DNA from: Amycolatopsis sp. CA-230715
GTDB taxonomy: Bacteria; Actinomycetota; Actinomycetes; Mycobacteriales; Pseudonocardiaceae
Assembly: GCF_018736145.1 (NCBI RefSeq)
Contig: NZ_CP059997.1
Coordinates: 6,261,501 to 6,325,500, forward strand
Direction: 5' to 3'
Length of the DNA: 64,000 nt
Below the pieces are notes generated by a model. The model did not search any database and was not told where the DNA came from. It saw nothing but the letters and a program-made list of their open reading frames with translations. A program made the position numbers and the translations under genes. Each line of letters starts with the position of its first letter. Position 1 is the stretch's first letter. Below are positions 49,968 through 58,575 of this stretch, one piece after another.

Positions 49968-50621
49968 ATGCGCAAGGGCGAGCGGGTGCTGACGGTGCTG
50001 ACGGTGTGCGGGGGACTGCTGGCGGCCGCCCCGGCGGCACAGGCGGCACCGGTGATCGCGACGGCGGCGGCCTCGCTGGGCTCCGCCGACGTCATGGTGG
50101 GCTCCCAGCAGGTGCAGGCGGCCCCGATCGCGGTGTGCGAGGTGGACAAGATGCCGCAGAGCGCCTCGAACGGCACCGCGGTCGGCACGACCACCAAGTA
50201 CGGCCGCGGCGACACCACGTGCTCGCGCGACGCGAACGGCACGGCGACCGCGAAGGCCAGCGGCCAGCGGTTCGAGACGTCCATCCTGAAGCAGTTCGGC
50301 GGCCCCGTGATCAAGGTCCGCAGCTACACCGCGGGCTGTGCCACCACGGCGAACGGCAGCAGCGGCTCGATGGAGATCAGCGGCGTCACCGGGGTGACCG
50401 TGCCGACCGAGATCCCGGCGAACTACACGATCGCGATCCCCGGCAAGAACGCGGGCGACCCGCCGATGGCCGAGGTCGTGGTGAACGAGCTGATCGCGCC
50501 GACCCCGCCGGACGGCAGCCTCGGCACGCACGCGATGCACATCAAGCTGTTCCCGCGGGGCGGCCCCGCGAGCGGCGACATCATGGTCGGCAGCGCGAAC
50601 TGCGACCCGTACGGCGGCTGA
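49968..50621 (+). CDS. Secreted choice-of-anchor P family protein
   Basis: The 217-residue product has a signal peptide (MRKGERVLTVLTVCGGLLAA, cleavage near AQA-A at about 29) and a mature part rich in Gly, Thr and Ser. The conserved segments TTANGSSGSMEISGVTGVTV, IPANYTIAIPG and the C-terminal ASGDIMVGSANCDPYGG fit the choice-of-anchor P group. Its function outside the cell is unknown. ATG 49968 has GAAGGGAG upstream. It is followed by a cluster of intergenic hairpin repeats. Confidence 0.8.
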   Translation: MRKGERVLTVLTVCGGLLAAAPAAQAAPVIATAAASLGSADVMVGSQQVQAAPIAVCEVDKMPQSASNGTAVGTTTKYGRGDTTCSRDANGTATAKASGQRFETSILKQFGGPVIKVRSYTAGCATTANGSSGSMEISGVTGVTVPTEIPANYTIAIPGKNAGDPPMAEVVVNELIAPTPPDGSLGTHAMHIKLFPRGGPASGDIMVGSANCDPYGG

Positions 50622-50654
50622 CTCCTCCTCGCCGGTCGCGTGCGGGATCGCGAT

Positions 50655-50781
50655 GCCCTGAAGGTGGCCTTCGGGGCGCTCAACGCCGCACATCCACCCC
50701 TCGCACGCTCGACCACCACGACACGCCTGCCCCGAAGGTGGCCTTCGGGGCGCTGGATGCCCTGAAAGCCACCTTCGGGAC
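50655..50781. repeat. Intergenic hairpin repeat cluster, three units
   Basis: Units lie at 50655-50677 (CT/GG, a G-T wobble pair), 50729-50751 (perfect: GCCCCGAAGG, TGG, CCTTCGGGGC) and 50759-50781 (centre CCA, degraded). The linker GCTCAACGCC follows the first. The region is 202 bp between a secreted protein gene and the convergent aldolase gene. Confidence 0.85.
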
Positions 50782-50823
50782 GCCCGCAAGGGCCCCGGCG
50801 GGCGGCGAGATTCCCGCCAAAGG

Positions 50824-51444
50824 TCAAGAAGCGGCGGCCGCGACGAACTGGGCGGCGCGCGTGCTCAGTTCGTCGAGGCTCCCGCCGATCAGCGCGTCCC
50901 CGAGCAGCGGCGACGCGGCCGCCACGGCGACGGCTCCCGCGTTCAGGTAGGCCTCCACATCGGACAGTTCGACCCCGCCCGTCGGGACGAGCGGGACGTC
51001 GGGCAGCGGCGCGCGCACGGCCCGCACGAAGGCGGTGCCGCCCGCTTCGCGCGCCGGGAACACCTTCACCGCCGCGGCCCCGAGATGCCACGCCTGGTCG
51101 ATCTCGGTGGGCGTGAACGCGCCCGCGAGCACCGGGACGTCCCGTTCCCGCGCGCGGTCGAGCACCGCGGGGCTGACCGTGGGCGTGACGAGGAACCGCG
51201 CGCCCGCGTCGACGGCGGTGTCGACGTCCGACGGAAGCCGCACGCTGCCCGCGCCAACCAGCGCGTCATCGGGCAACGCTGCCCGGATCGCGGTGATCGA
51301 GGCGGCGGCGCCCGGCGAGGTCAGCGTCGCTTCCAGCAGGCGCACTCCCGAGGCGTACAGGACGCTGGCCACCTCGGTGAACCGGGACGTGTCCCCGGCG
51401 CGCAGGATCGCGACCAGCCGGTGCCGTCGCAACGCGTCGATCAT
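50824..51444 (-). CDS. eda: KDPG/KHG aldolase (bifunctional)
   Basis: The 206-residue TIM-barrel enzyme cleaves 2-keto-3-deoxy-6-phosphogluconate or 4-hydroxy-2-oxoglutarate. The catalytic Glu is in GVRLLEATLTSPGA and the Schiff-base Lys in AAAVKVFPAREAGG; RLVAILRAGD and PLVPTGGVELSDVEAYL are also typical. ATG 51444 overlaps the stop of pncA by 4 nt (ATGA), so the two are one operon with pncB upstream. The link between NAD salvage and this aldolase is unusual. Confidence 0.92.
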   Translation of the reverse strand: MIDALRRHRLVAILRAGDTSRFTEVASVLYASGVRLLEATLTSPGAAASITAIRAALPDDALVGAGSVRLPSDVDTAVDAGARFLVTPTVSPAVLDRARERDVPVLAGAFTPTEIDQAWHLGAAAVKVFPAREAGGTAFVRAVRAPLPDVPLVPTGGVELSDVEAYLNAGAVAVAAASPLLGDALIGGSLDELSTRAAQFVAAAAS

Positions 51445-52013
51445 TCCTGTCCCTTCGGCGTTCCCCGGTGCGTGATGCCCGCCTTGTCGAACTCCTGCAA
51501 CGTCTTCGCGACGCGGGGTTCGGCGATCCCGGCGGTCAGGTCGAGCACCACGTGCGCCGAGAAGCCCGCCTTCGCGGCGTCGAGCGCGGTGGCCCGCACG
51601 CAGTAGTCGAGCGCGAGACCGCCGAGTTCGACCTCGGTCACGTCGCGGGCGCGCAGCCAGTCCGCGAGCGTTTCGCCGTCGTCGGTATGGCCTTCGAACC
51701 CCGAATACGCGGCCGTGTAATGGCCTTTCGAGAACACCGCGGTGATCGGGACGACGTCGAGCGCGGGGTGGAACGACGCGCCGGGCGTGCCCGCGACGCA
51801 GTGCGGTGGCCACGAATCCACGAAATCGGGGCTGTCGCTGAAATGCGCGCCGGGATCGATGTGGTAGTCCCTGGTCGCGACGACGTGGTCGTACCCGCCG
51901 GACGCCATGCGCGCGCTCATGGCCGCGGCGACCGCGCCCCCACCGGTCACCGCGAGCGAACCGCCCTCGCAGAAGTCGTTCTGCACGTCGACGACGATCA
52001 GCGCCTTGGCCAT
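51441..52013 (-). CDS. pncA: Nicotinamidase
   Basis: The 190-residue product hydrolyses nicotinamide to nicotinate. The catalytic triad is Asp9 (VVDVQNDFCEGG), Lys96 (VFSKGHYTAAYSGF) and Cys138 (GLALDYCVRATALDAA). The metal site is D49, H51 and H57 in RDYHIDPGAHF. It sits 13 bp after pncB on the same strand, so the two salvage enzymes are in one operon. As in M. tuberculosis PncA, this enzyme type activates pyrazinamide. Confidence 0.95.
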   Translation of the reverse strand: MAKALIVVDVQNDFCEGGSLAVTGGGAVAAAMSARMASGGYDHVVATRDYHIDPGAHFSDSPDFVDSWPPHCVAGTPGASFHPALDVVPITAVFSKGHYTAAYSGFEGHTDDGETLADWLRARDVTEVELGGLALDYCVRATALDAAKAGFSAHVVLDLTAGIAEPRVAKTLQEFDKAGITHRGTPKGQE

Positions 52014-52026
52014 CTTCCCGTCCTCT

Positions 52027-53340
52027 CTAGAGGAAAACCGTCGGGATCGCGGGCTCGCCGTGCGACAGCTTCAAGCCCTCCCACGGCACGCTCACGAGCG
52101 CCTTGCGCAGGCGTTGCCTGCTGTCTTCGAGGGTAGGCAGCCCGTCCACCAGCTGCCCGTCGCGGACGAGCGGGATCTGCAGTTCGAGGTCGTGCTCGCC
52201 AAGGTCCGGCCGCGGCGCCGCGGCGGGGTAGACGACCTCTTCGATCGCGGTGCCGGTCTCGCGGTGGCGGCGGAGCGCGAACTTCCGCCCGCCGCGGGAT
52301 TCCTTGTGCGCGCTGCGCTTCGCGACCGGCTTCCCGTCGACCTCGACGAGCTTGTAGACCATGCCCGCGGTCGGCGCGCCGGACCCGGTGACCACCGAGG
52401 TGCCGACCCCGTAGGCGTCCACCGGTTCGGCGCGCAGGGCGGCGATCGCGTGCTCGTCGAGATCGCCGGAAACCACGATCCTGGTGTCCTTCGCGCCGAG
52501 GGAATCCAGCTGTTCGCGCGCCTTCCGCGCGAGCACGCCGACATCGCCCGAATCGATCCGGATCGCGCCGAGCTCCGATCCCGCGACGCGAACCGCGGTC
52601 TCGATGCCCGCCGTGATGTCGTAGGTGTCGACGAGCAGTGTGGTGTCCGCGCCCATTTTCGCTACCTGGGCGCGGAAAGCTTCTTCTTCGCTGTCGTGCA
52701 GGAGCATGAACGCGTGCGCGACCGTGCCGCGCGTCGGGATCCCGTAACGGCGCCCCGCTTCGAGGTTCGAGGTGGTGGCGAACCCGGCGAGGTAGGCGGC
52801 GCGCGCGGCGGCGACGGCCGCGTACTCGTGGGTGCGCCGCCCGCCCATCTCGATGATCGGCCTGCCGTGCGCGGCGCTCGACATCCGCGCCGCCGCCGAC
52901 GCGATCGCGCTGTCGTGGTTGAAGATCGACAGGAGCAGGGTTTCCAGCACGACCGCTTCGGCGAACGTGCCGCGCACGGTCAGCAGCGGCGAGCCGGGGA
53001 AGTACAGCTCGCCCTCGGGATAACCGTCGATGTCACCGGAAAACGTGTAGTCCGCGAGCCAGGCCAGTGTCGCGTCGTCGACCACCGCGGTCGATTCGAG
53101 CTGCGCCAGTTCGGCGTCGGTGAACCGGAAGTCGGCGATCGCGTCGAGCGCGCGTGCGGTGCCGGCCACCACGCCGTACCGCCGCCCGTCGGGGAGCCTG
53201 CGGGCGAACACCTCGAACACGCACGGGCGTTCCGCCGTGCCGTCGGCGAGCGCGCTGCCCAGCATGGTCAGCTCGTAGTGGTCGGTCAGCAAGGCGGTCG
53301 TCGCCGAGAAGCCGGGAGCCGCGAAATCGGGGGAGCCCAT
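52027..53340 (-). CDS. pncB: Nicotinate phosphoribosyltransferase
   Basis: The 437-residue product makes nicotinate mononucleotide from nicotinate and PRPP using ATP. Characteristic segments are TDHYELTMLGSAL near the N-terminus, FNHDSAIASAAARM, GTVAHAFMLLHDSEEEAF (with the phosphorylated His), RIDSGDVGVLARKAREQL and VDAYGVGTSVVTGSGAPT. The start is ATG 53340 on the minus strand. It feeds NAD synthesis together with PncA downstream. It is divergent from clpS, as in M. tuberculosis (pncB1, Rv1330c). Confidence 0.95.
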   Translation of the reverse strand: MGSPDFAAPGFSATTALLTDHYELTMLGSALADGTAERPCVFEVFARRLPDGRRYGVVAGTARALDAIADFRFTDAELAQLESTAVVDDATLAWLADYTFSGDIDGYPEGELYFPGSPLLTVRGTFAEAVVLETLLLSIFNHDSAIASAAARMSSAAHGRPIIEMGGRRTHEYAAVAAARAAYLAGFATTSNLEAGRRYGIPTRGTVAHAFMLLHDSEEEAFRAQVAKMGADTTLLVDTYDITAGIETAVRVAGSELGAIRIDSGDVGVLARKAREQLDSLGAKDTRIVVSGDLDEHAIAALRAEPVDAYGVGTSVVTGSGAPTAGMVYKLVEVDGKPVAKRSAHKESRGGRKFALRRHRETGTAIEEVVYPAAAPRPDLGEHDLELQIPLVRDGQLVDGLPTLEDSRQRLRKALVSVPWEGLKLSHGEPAIPTVFL

Positions 53341-53430
53341 GCCCAAAGCCTATGGTGCGTAGACCCTAGTCACCCGTTTGGAGCTACCTAGTCGCCCACC
53401 GGGGAATGCCTTCGTGACACCATGGAGCGC

Positions 53431-53730
53431 ATGACCACGCCTGTCCATGCCGAACAGACGCAGGTTGAGCCACTCGGGTCGGAAGTGGCCGCCGAGGACA
53501 AGCCATGGCAGACGGTCGTCTGGAACGATCCCGTCAACCTGATGTCCTACGTGACCTACGTTTTCCAGAAGCTCTTCGGCTACAGCCGTGACCACGCCAC
53601 GAAGCTCATGCTCGACGTGCACCACAAGGGCAAGGCGATCGTGTCGTCCGGTACCAAGGACAAGTGCGAAGCCGACGTCGCCCGCCTGCACGCGGCGGGG
53701 CTGTGGGCGACCATGGAACAGACCACGTGA
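53431..53730 (+). CDS. clpS: ATP-dependent Clp protease adaptor ClpS
   Basis: The 99-residue product presents N-end-rule substrates to ClpA or ClpC. The family core is TVVWNDPVNLMSYVTYVFQK and the acidic/His segment LMLDVHHKGKAIVSSGTKDK that binds N-degron side chains. ATG 53431 is chosen, with ATG 53422 an alternative three codons upstream. It leads a run of plus-strand genes ending at rdgB, and matches M. tuberculosis Rv1331. Confidence 0.94.
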   Translation: MTTPVHAEQTQVEPLGSEVAAEDKPWQTVVWNDPVNLMSYVTYVFQKLFGYSRDHATKLMLDVHHKGKAIVSSGTKDKCEADVARLHAAGLWATMEQTT

Positions 53731-53744
53731 GATGAAAGGGTCCG

Positions 53745-54302
53745 ATGAACGGCTGGCGGCGTAAGGGCGCGCGGGTGCTCGGCGGGTTCGACTCGCAGGA
53801 GGCCGCGGTGTTGCGCGGGTTCGTCAACCAGGTCGAGGACATGCTCCGCGCGCGTGCCGAAGAAGCGCCGCAGGACGAGCTGTCCGAGCTCACCGGGATC
53901 CGCACCGGCCCGTCGGAGGGCCCGAACGACCCCGTGCTTTCGCGGCTGCTGCCGGACTTCCACAAGCTGGACCCGGACAACCCCACCAAGGAAGACATGG
54001 ATTCGGCGGCGGCGCTGCGCTCGCTGCACGAGCCCGAACTGCTGGACTCCAAGGTCGGCGTGGCCGCGGTCGTGATGGAGACGCTGCCGCGCGACGGCGG
54101 CGAAGTGAAGCTGACCTTCGAGCAGGCCGACGCGTGGCTGTCCGCGCTCAACGACGTGCGGCTCGCGCTCGGCACCGCGCTCGACGTCACCGAGGACATG
54201 CCGGACGAGCTGCCGGACGACGATCCGCGCGCCCCGCACCTCGGCGTCTACCACTGGCTGACCTGGGTGCAGGAGAGCCTCGTCCAAGCGCTCACGGAAT
54301 GA
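53745..54302 (+). CDS. DUF2017 family protein
   Basis: The 185-residue product is acidic and mostly helical, with VLRGFVNQVEDMLRARAEEA, DPVLSRLLPDFHKLDPDNP and LNDVRLALGTALDVTEDMPD. The function of DUF2017 is unknown, but it is co-located with clpS in many actinobacteria (M. tuberculosis Rv1332), so a role with the Clp machinery is likely. The start is ATG 53745, 14 bp after clpS. Its stop overlaps the next gene by 4 nt. Confidence 0.9.
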   Translation: MNGWRRKGARVLGGFDSQEAAVLRGFVNQVEDMLRARAEEAPQDELSELTGIRTGPSEGPNDPVLSRLLPDFHKLDPDNPTKEDMDSAAALRSLHEPELLDSKVGVAAVVMETLPRDGGEVKLTFEQADAWLSALNDVRLALGTALDVTEDMPDELPDDDPRAPHLGVYHWLTWVQESLVQALTE

Positions 54303-55303
54303 GCGCGATCACCGACGTGCCCGGCGTGCTCGTCGGGCACCACGAGCGGCTCGGCGACGGCTGGGCGAGCGGCACCACGGTGGTGCTCGTCCCCGGCGGC
54401 GCGACGGGCGCGGTCGACCAGCGCGGCGGCGCGCCGGGGACCCGCGAGACGAACCTGCTGGAGCCGGAAAACCTGGTGCGGACCGTCAACGCGGTGTGCC
54501 TGTCCGGCGGCAGCGCCTTCGGGCTCGCCGCGGCCGACGGCGTGATGCGGTGGCTCGACGAGCGGCATCTCGGCTTCCCGATCGGCGCGCTGCCGCACGA
54601 GGTGGTGCCGATCGTGCCCGGCGCGGTGCTGTTCGACCTGCCGCGCAGCGACTGGGGGAACCGCCCCGACGCGTCGTTCGGGTACGCCGCGTGCGAGGCG
54701 GCGGGCCGGGAGTTCGCTCAGGGCACCGTCGGCGCGGGCACCGGTGCCGTGGTCGGCTCGCTCAAGGGCGGCATCGGCACCGCGAGCGAGGTCGTCGGCG
54801 AGTTCACCGTCGGCGCGATCGCCGCGGTCAACGCGTCCGGGGAAGCCGTCGACTTCCGCACCGGGCGCGCGTTCGCCGCGGATCACGAGGTCGCGGGCGA
54901 GTTCGGCGTCACGTGGCCGGACCGGCCGGGTTCGGTGCCCTCGGCTGCCACGGACCTCAACACCACGATCGGGGTCGTCGCGGTCGACGCGGCGCTGTCG
55001 AAGGCCGAGTGCCGTCGGCTCGCGGTCGCCGCGCAGGACGGGCTCGCCCGCGCGGTGCGGCCCGCGCACACGATGTTCGACGGCGACACCGCGTTCGCGC
55101 TGGCCACCGGCGCGCGCGAGCTGCCGGACGCGGACGCGCCGTTCGGCGTGGCGAGCAGGGCGGCCGCGCTGTCCGAGCTGTGCTCCGCGGCCGCGCGCGT
55201 GTTCACCAGGGCGATGGTGCACGGCCTGCTAACGGCGACCTCGGCGGCGGGCGTGCCCGCCTACCGCGATGTCTGGCCGGAGGCTTTTCCGGGTCGGCAG
55301 TAG
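54299..55303 (+). CDS. P1 family peptidase (N-terminal nucleophile hydrolase)
   Basis: The 334-residue product belongs to the DmpA/NylC family, which cleaves itself to expose a nucleophile. The likely cleavage is between N221 and T222 in TDLNTTIGVVAVDAAL, so Thr222 is the predicted nucleophile. Other typical parts are GVLVGHHERLGDGWASGTTV, NAVCLSGGSAFGLAAADGV and ARVFTRAMVHGLLTATS. ATG 54299 overlaps the DUF2017 stop. M. tuberculosis has this gene as Rv1333. Confidence 0.92.
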   Translation: MSAITDVPGVLVGHHERLGDGWASGTTVVLVPGGATGAVDQRGGAPGTRETNLLEPENLVRTVNAVCLSGGSAFGLAAADGVMRWLDERHLGFPIGALPHEVVPIVPGAVLFDLPRSDWGNRPDASFGYAACEAAGREFAQGTVGAGTGAVVGSLKGGIGTASEVVGEFTVGAIAAVNASGEAVDFRTGRAFAADHEVAGEFGVTWPDRPGSVPSAATDLNTTIGVVAVDAALSKAECRRLAVAAQDGLARAVRPAHTMFDGDTAFALATGARELPDADAPFGVASRAAALSELCSAAARVFTRAMVHGLLTATSAAGVPAYRDVWPEAFPGRQ

Positions 55304-55369
55304 TTCTAGCTCAGTAGTGGGCGGTCTCACGATATGAACATGGTGTGTCCACCACGTAAGATGTGCGGC

Positions 55370-55777
55370 GTGCTGCGCATCCGCCGTGAACTCGTCGACG
55401 AGATCGTCGCGCACGCCCGCCGGGATCACCCCGACGAGGCGTGCGGCGTGATCGCGGGGCCGGAAGGCTCCGACACCCCCGAGCGCTACATCCCGATGCT
55501 CAACGCGGCGCGCTCGCCGACGTTCTACGAATTCGACTCCGGTGACCTGCTGAAGCTCTACCGGGAGATGAATGCCCGCGACGAGGTGCCCGTGGTGATC
55601 TACCACTCGCACACCGCCACCGAGGCCTACCCCTCCCGCACCGACGTGTCCTACGCCTCCGAGCCGGACGCGCACTACGTTCTCGTTTCGACCAGGGACC
55701 CCGAACAGCACGAGTTCCGCTCGTACCGCATCGTGGACGGGACCATCACCGAGGAACAGGTCGAGATCGAGGAATAA
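55370..55777 (+). CDS. mec: JAMM-domain protease Mec, [CysO]-cysteine peptidase
   Basis: The 135-residue product is a zinc JAMM (MPN+) protease. The HxH-x7-S-x2-D motif is present as YHSHTATEAYPSRTDVSY, with the catalytic Glu in the DEACGVIAGPEGSD segment. In M. tuberculosis Mec (Rv1334) releases cysteine from CysO-Cys. GTG 55370 is chosen, with ATG 55361 possible. It is directly upstream of cysO and cysM. Here it could also remove the two residues that mask the CysO diglycine. Confidence 0.93.
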   Translation: MLRIRRELVDEIVAHARRDHPDEACGVIAGPEGSDTPERYIPMLNAARSPTFYEFDSGDLLKLYREMNARDEVPVVIYHSHTATEAYPSRTDVSYASEPDAHYVLVSTRDPEQHEFRSYRIVDGTITEEQVEIEE

Positions 55778-55831
55778 ACGCCCGTTCCCGAGGCGTCAGC
55801 CACCTACAGCAACCCAAAGCGGAGGTAACCC

Positions 55832-56110
55832 ATGGCCGTGACCGTGTCCATCCCGACGATCCTGCGTACGCACACCGGCGGGGAGAAGTCCGTCGAGGCG
55901 AGCGGCAAGACCGTGCTCGAGGTGATCGACGACATCGAGTCCCGGCACGCCGGCCTGAAGGCGCGGCTGGTCAAGGAGGAGAAGCTGCACCGCTTCGTCA
56001 ACGTCTACGTCAACGACGAGGACGTGCGGTTCTCCGGCGGGCTCGACGCGGAGGTCAAGGACGGCGACGAGCTGACCATCCTGCCCGCGGTCGCCGGCGG
56101 CGCGCGCTAG
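55832..56110 (+). CDS. cysO: Sulfur carrier protein CysO with masked C-terminus
   Basis: The 92-residue ubiquitin-fold protein carries sulfur as a thiocarboxylate on its C-terminal glycine for cysteine synthesis. The VTVSIPTILRTHTGGEKSV start and LHRFVNVYVNDEDVRFSGG core match M. tuberculosis CysO. The protein ends VAGG-Ala-Arg, not VAGG, so the diglycine is blocked until two residues are removed. ATG 55832 has GGAGG at 55820-55824. It sits between mec and cysM. Confidence 0.94.
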   Translation: MAVTVSIPTILRTHTGGEKSVEASGKTVLEVIDDIESRHAGLKARLVKEEKLHRFVNVYVNDEDVRFSGGLDAEVKDGDELTILPAVAGGAR

Positions 56111-56114
56111 TCCC

Positions 56115-57065
56115 GTGGCCCGGTTCGAATCGCTCCTCGACACCCTCGGCAACACTCCGCTGGTCGGGCTGCCCCGCCTCTCCCCGACGGATTCCGTCCG
56201 GCTGTGGGCGAAGCTGGAGGACCGCAACCCGACCGGGTCGGTCAAGGACCGGCCCGCGCTGCGGATGATCGAGGCGGCCGAACGCGACGGCACGCTCCGC
56301 CGCGGGTCGACGATCCTGGAGCCGACCTCGGGCAACACCGGTATCTCGCTGGCCATGGCCGCGAAGCTCAAGGGCTACGGCCTGGTGTGCGTGATGCCGG
56401 AGAACACCTCCACCGAGCGCAAGCAGCTGCTGCAGGCCTACGGCGCGCGGATCGTGTTCTCCCCGGCGGCGGGCGGTTCGAACGAGGCCGTCCGCCGCGC
56501 GAAGGAGCTGGCCGAGCAGAACCCGGACTGGGTGATGCTCTACCAGTACGGCAACCCGGCCAACGCGGACGCGCACTACTCGGGCACCGGTCCCGAGCTG
56601 CTGAAGGACCTGCCGACGATCACGCACTTCGTCGGCGGGCTCGGCACCACCGGCACCCTCGTCGGCGTCGGGCGGTACCTGCACGAGCACAAGCCCGGCG
56701 TGCAGATCGTCGCCGCCGAGCCGCGCTACGGCGAACTCGTCTACGGCCTGCGCAACCTCGACGAGGGCTTCGTGCCGGAGCTGTACGACCCCGACGTCCT
56801 CACCGGGCGTTACTCCGTCGGCGCTTACGACGCGCTTCGGCGCACTCGTGAGCTGCTGGAGCACGAGGGCATCTTCGCCGGTATCTCCACCGGCGCCGTG
56901 CTGCACGCGGCGCTGGCCGTCGCCGAGAAGGCGGCGGCGAAGGGGGAGACGGCCGATGTCGCGTTCGTCGTCGCCGACGCCGGGTGGAAATACCTTTCGA
57001 CAGGTGCCTACAGCGGCTCGCTCGACGAGTCGGCCGAGCGCCTCGACGGTCAGCTCTGGGCCTGA
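56115..57065 (+). CDS. cysM: O-phosphoserine-dependent cysteine synthase CysM
   Basis: The 316-residue PLP enzyme joins O-phosphoserine with the CysO thiocarboxylate. Lys44 in NPTGSVKDRPAL binds PLP, TSGNTGISLAMAAKLKG binds substrate, and GGLGTTGTLVGVGRYL the phosphate of PLP. Arg213 in YGLRNLDEGFVPELYD aligns with Arg220 of the M. tuberculosis enzyme, which selects O-phosphoserine, so this is CysM-type. GTG 56115 lies 4 bp after cysO. The mec-cysO-cysM set is complete. Confidence 0.95.
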   Translation: MARFESLLDTLGNTPLVGLPRLSPTDSVRLWAKLEDRNPTGSVKDRPALRMIEAAERDGTLRRGSTILEPTSGNTGISLAMAAKLKGYGLVCVMPENTSTERKQLLQAYGARIVFSPAAGGSNEAVRRAKELAEQNPDWVMLYQYGNPANADAHYSGTGPELLKDLPTITHFVGGLGTTGTLVGVGRYLHEHKPGVQIVAAEPRYGELVYGLRNLDEGFVPELYDPDVLTGRYSVGAYDALRRTRELLEHEGIFAGISTGAVLHAALAVAEKAAAKGETADVAFVVADAGWKYLSTGAYSGSLDESAERLDGQLWA

Positions 57066-57118
57066 CTCAGGGTTTTCACCCGAGGCGAACCGGGCACGGC
57101 GGTCGTACCGTTGGTGAG

Positions 57119-57781
57119 GTGAGCACTTTGCCAGCACAGCCAGCCCCGTCCGGCAAGCCCGCGTCGGCCGACGCGGCGAAGCGGATCCTGCCCGCGAACC
57201 CGAAGGCGGCCGCGATCGTCGCGCTCGGCTTCACCCTGGTGCTCTACCTCGTCGAACTCGTGGACGTGCTGGTGCCGGGCGACTTCACGCACGGCGGCAT
57301 CGTGGCGCGCAGCCTGTCCGGGCTCGACGGCGTGATCTGGGCGCCGCTGCTGCACGCGGGCTGGGGGCACCTGCTCGGCAACACGATCCCGGTGCTGGTG
57401 TTCGCGTTCCTCGCGATGGCGGCCGGGATCGGGCGGTTCGCCGTGATCACCGCGATGATCTGGGTGATCGGCGGGCTCGGCGTGTGGCTCATCGGCCCGA
57501 GCGCGCCCGCGGTCACCGTCGGCGCCTCCGGGCTCGCGTTCGGCTGGCTCGCCTTTTTGCTGGTGCGCGGCGTTTTCAACCGCGCGCTCGGGCAGATCGC
57601 GGTCGCACTGGTGCTGCTCGTGCTGTGGGGCGGGATGCTGTGGGGCGTGCTGCCCGGCAACCCCGGCATTTCGTGGCAGGGGCACCTGTTCGGCGCGCTC
57701 GCCGGGGTGCTGGCCGCGTGGGTCGTGACGAAGACGGGGAAATCCCGCGAGAGCAAGCCTGCCGGTAACCTCGGGGTGTGA
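57119..57781 (+). CDS. Rhomboid family intramembrane serine protease
   Basis: The 220-residue membrane protein has about six hydrophobic segments. The catalytic Ser lies in TVGASGLAFGWLAFL and the His in WQGHLFGALAGVLAAW; the N-terminal PLLHAGWGHLLGNTIP carries the HxxxN-type oxyanion motif. It cleaves substrates inside the membrane, and targets are unknown. GTG 57119 overlaps the GGTGAG site, so the exact start is uncertain. It overlaps murI by 4 nt, as in M. tuberculosis Rv1337-murI. Confidence 0.92.
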   Translation: MSTLPAQPAPSGKPASADAAKRILPANPKAAAIVALGFTLVLYLVELVDVLVPGDFTHGGIVARSLSGLDGVIWAPLLHAGWGHLLGNTIPVLVFAFLAMAAGIGRFAVITAMIWVIGGLGVWLIGPSAPAVTVGASGLAFGWLAFLLVRGVFNRALGQIAVALVLLVLWGGMLWGVLPGNPGISWQGHLFGALAGVLAAWVVTKTGKSRESKPAGNLGV

Positions 57782-58575
57782 CTTCGCGGGACGCGCCGAT
57801 CGGTGTCTTCGATTCCGGTGTCGGCGGCCTGACCGTCGCCAGGGCCATCCTCGACCAGCTCCCCGCGGAATCGCTGCGCTACGTCGGCGACACCGCGCAC
57901 AACCCGTACGGCCCGCTGCCCATCGCGCGGGCCCGCGAGCTGGCGCTGGCATCACTCGACGAGCTCGTCGAATCGAACGTCAAAGCGCTGGTCATCGCGT
58001 GCAACACCGCTTCGGCCGCCTGCCTTCGCGACGCGAGGGAGCGCTACGACGTGCCGGTCGTCGAGGTCGTGCTCCCCGCGGTGCGCCGCGCCGTCGCCGC
58101 GACGCACAGCGGGCGGATCGGCGTGATCGGCACCGAGGGCACGGTCCGCTCCCGCGCCTACGACGACGCGTTCGCCGCCGCCACCGGCGTCACCGTGCAC
58201 AGCGTCGCCTGCCACCGGTTCGTCGACTTCGTGGAGCGCGGCATCACCTCCGGCAGGCAGGTGCTCGGGCTCGCGCAGGGGTACCTCGAACCGCTGCTGC
58301 GCGCCGAAGTGGACACCCTGGTGCTCGGGTGCACGCACTACCCGCTGCTCACCGGCGTCCTGCAGATCGTGATGGGCCAGGACGTGACGCTCGTGTCCAG
58401 CGCGGAGGAAACCGCGAAGGACGTGGTGCGGGTGCTCACCGAGCTCGACCTGCTCGCCGGCGGCGCGCGCGAGCCGCGGCACGAGTTCATCGCGACCGGA
58501 TCGGACGAGCCGTTCGCGAAGCTGGCGCGGCGCTTCATGGGTTTCGGCCCCGGCATGCTGGCGGCAGCCACGTGA
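57778..58575 (+). CDS. murI: Glutamate racemase
   Basis: The 265-residue product interconverts L- and D-glutamate, supplying D-Glu for peptidoglycan. The two catalytic Cys are in VIACNTASAACLRDARE and LVLGCTHYPLLTGVL, and IGVFDSGVGGLTVARAI is at the N-terminus. GTG 57778 overlaps the rhomboid stop. It is followed after 106 bp by the metallo-beta-lactamase gene. MurA and MurI in this window both belong to cell-wall precursor synthesis. Confidence 0.95.
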   Translation: MTSRDAPIGVFDSGVGGLTVARAILDQLPAESLRYVGDTAHNPYGPLPIARARELALASLDELVESNVKALVIACNTASAACLRDARERYDVPVVEVVLPAVRRAVAATHSGRIGVIGTEGTVRSRAYDDAFAAATGVTVHSVACHRFVDFVERGITSGRQVLGLAQGYLEPLLRAEVDTLVLGCTHYPLLTGVLQIVMGQDVTLVSSAEETAKDVVRVLTELDLLAGGAREPRHEFIATGSDEPFAKLARRFMGFGPGMLAAAT

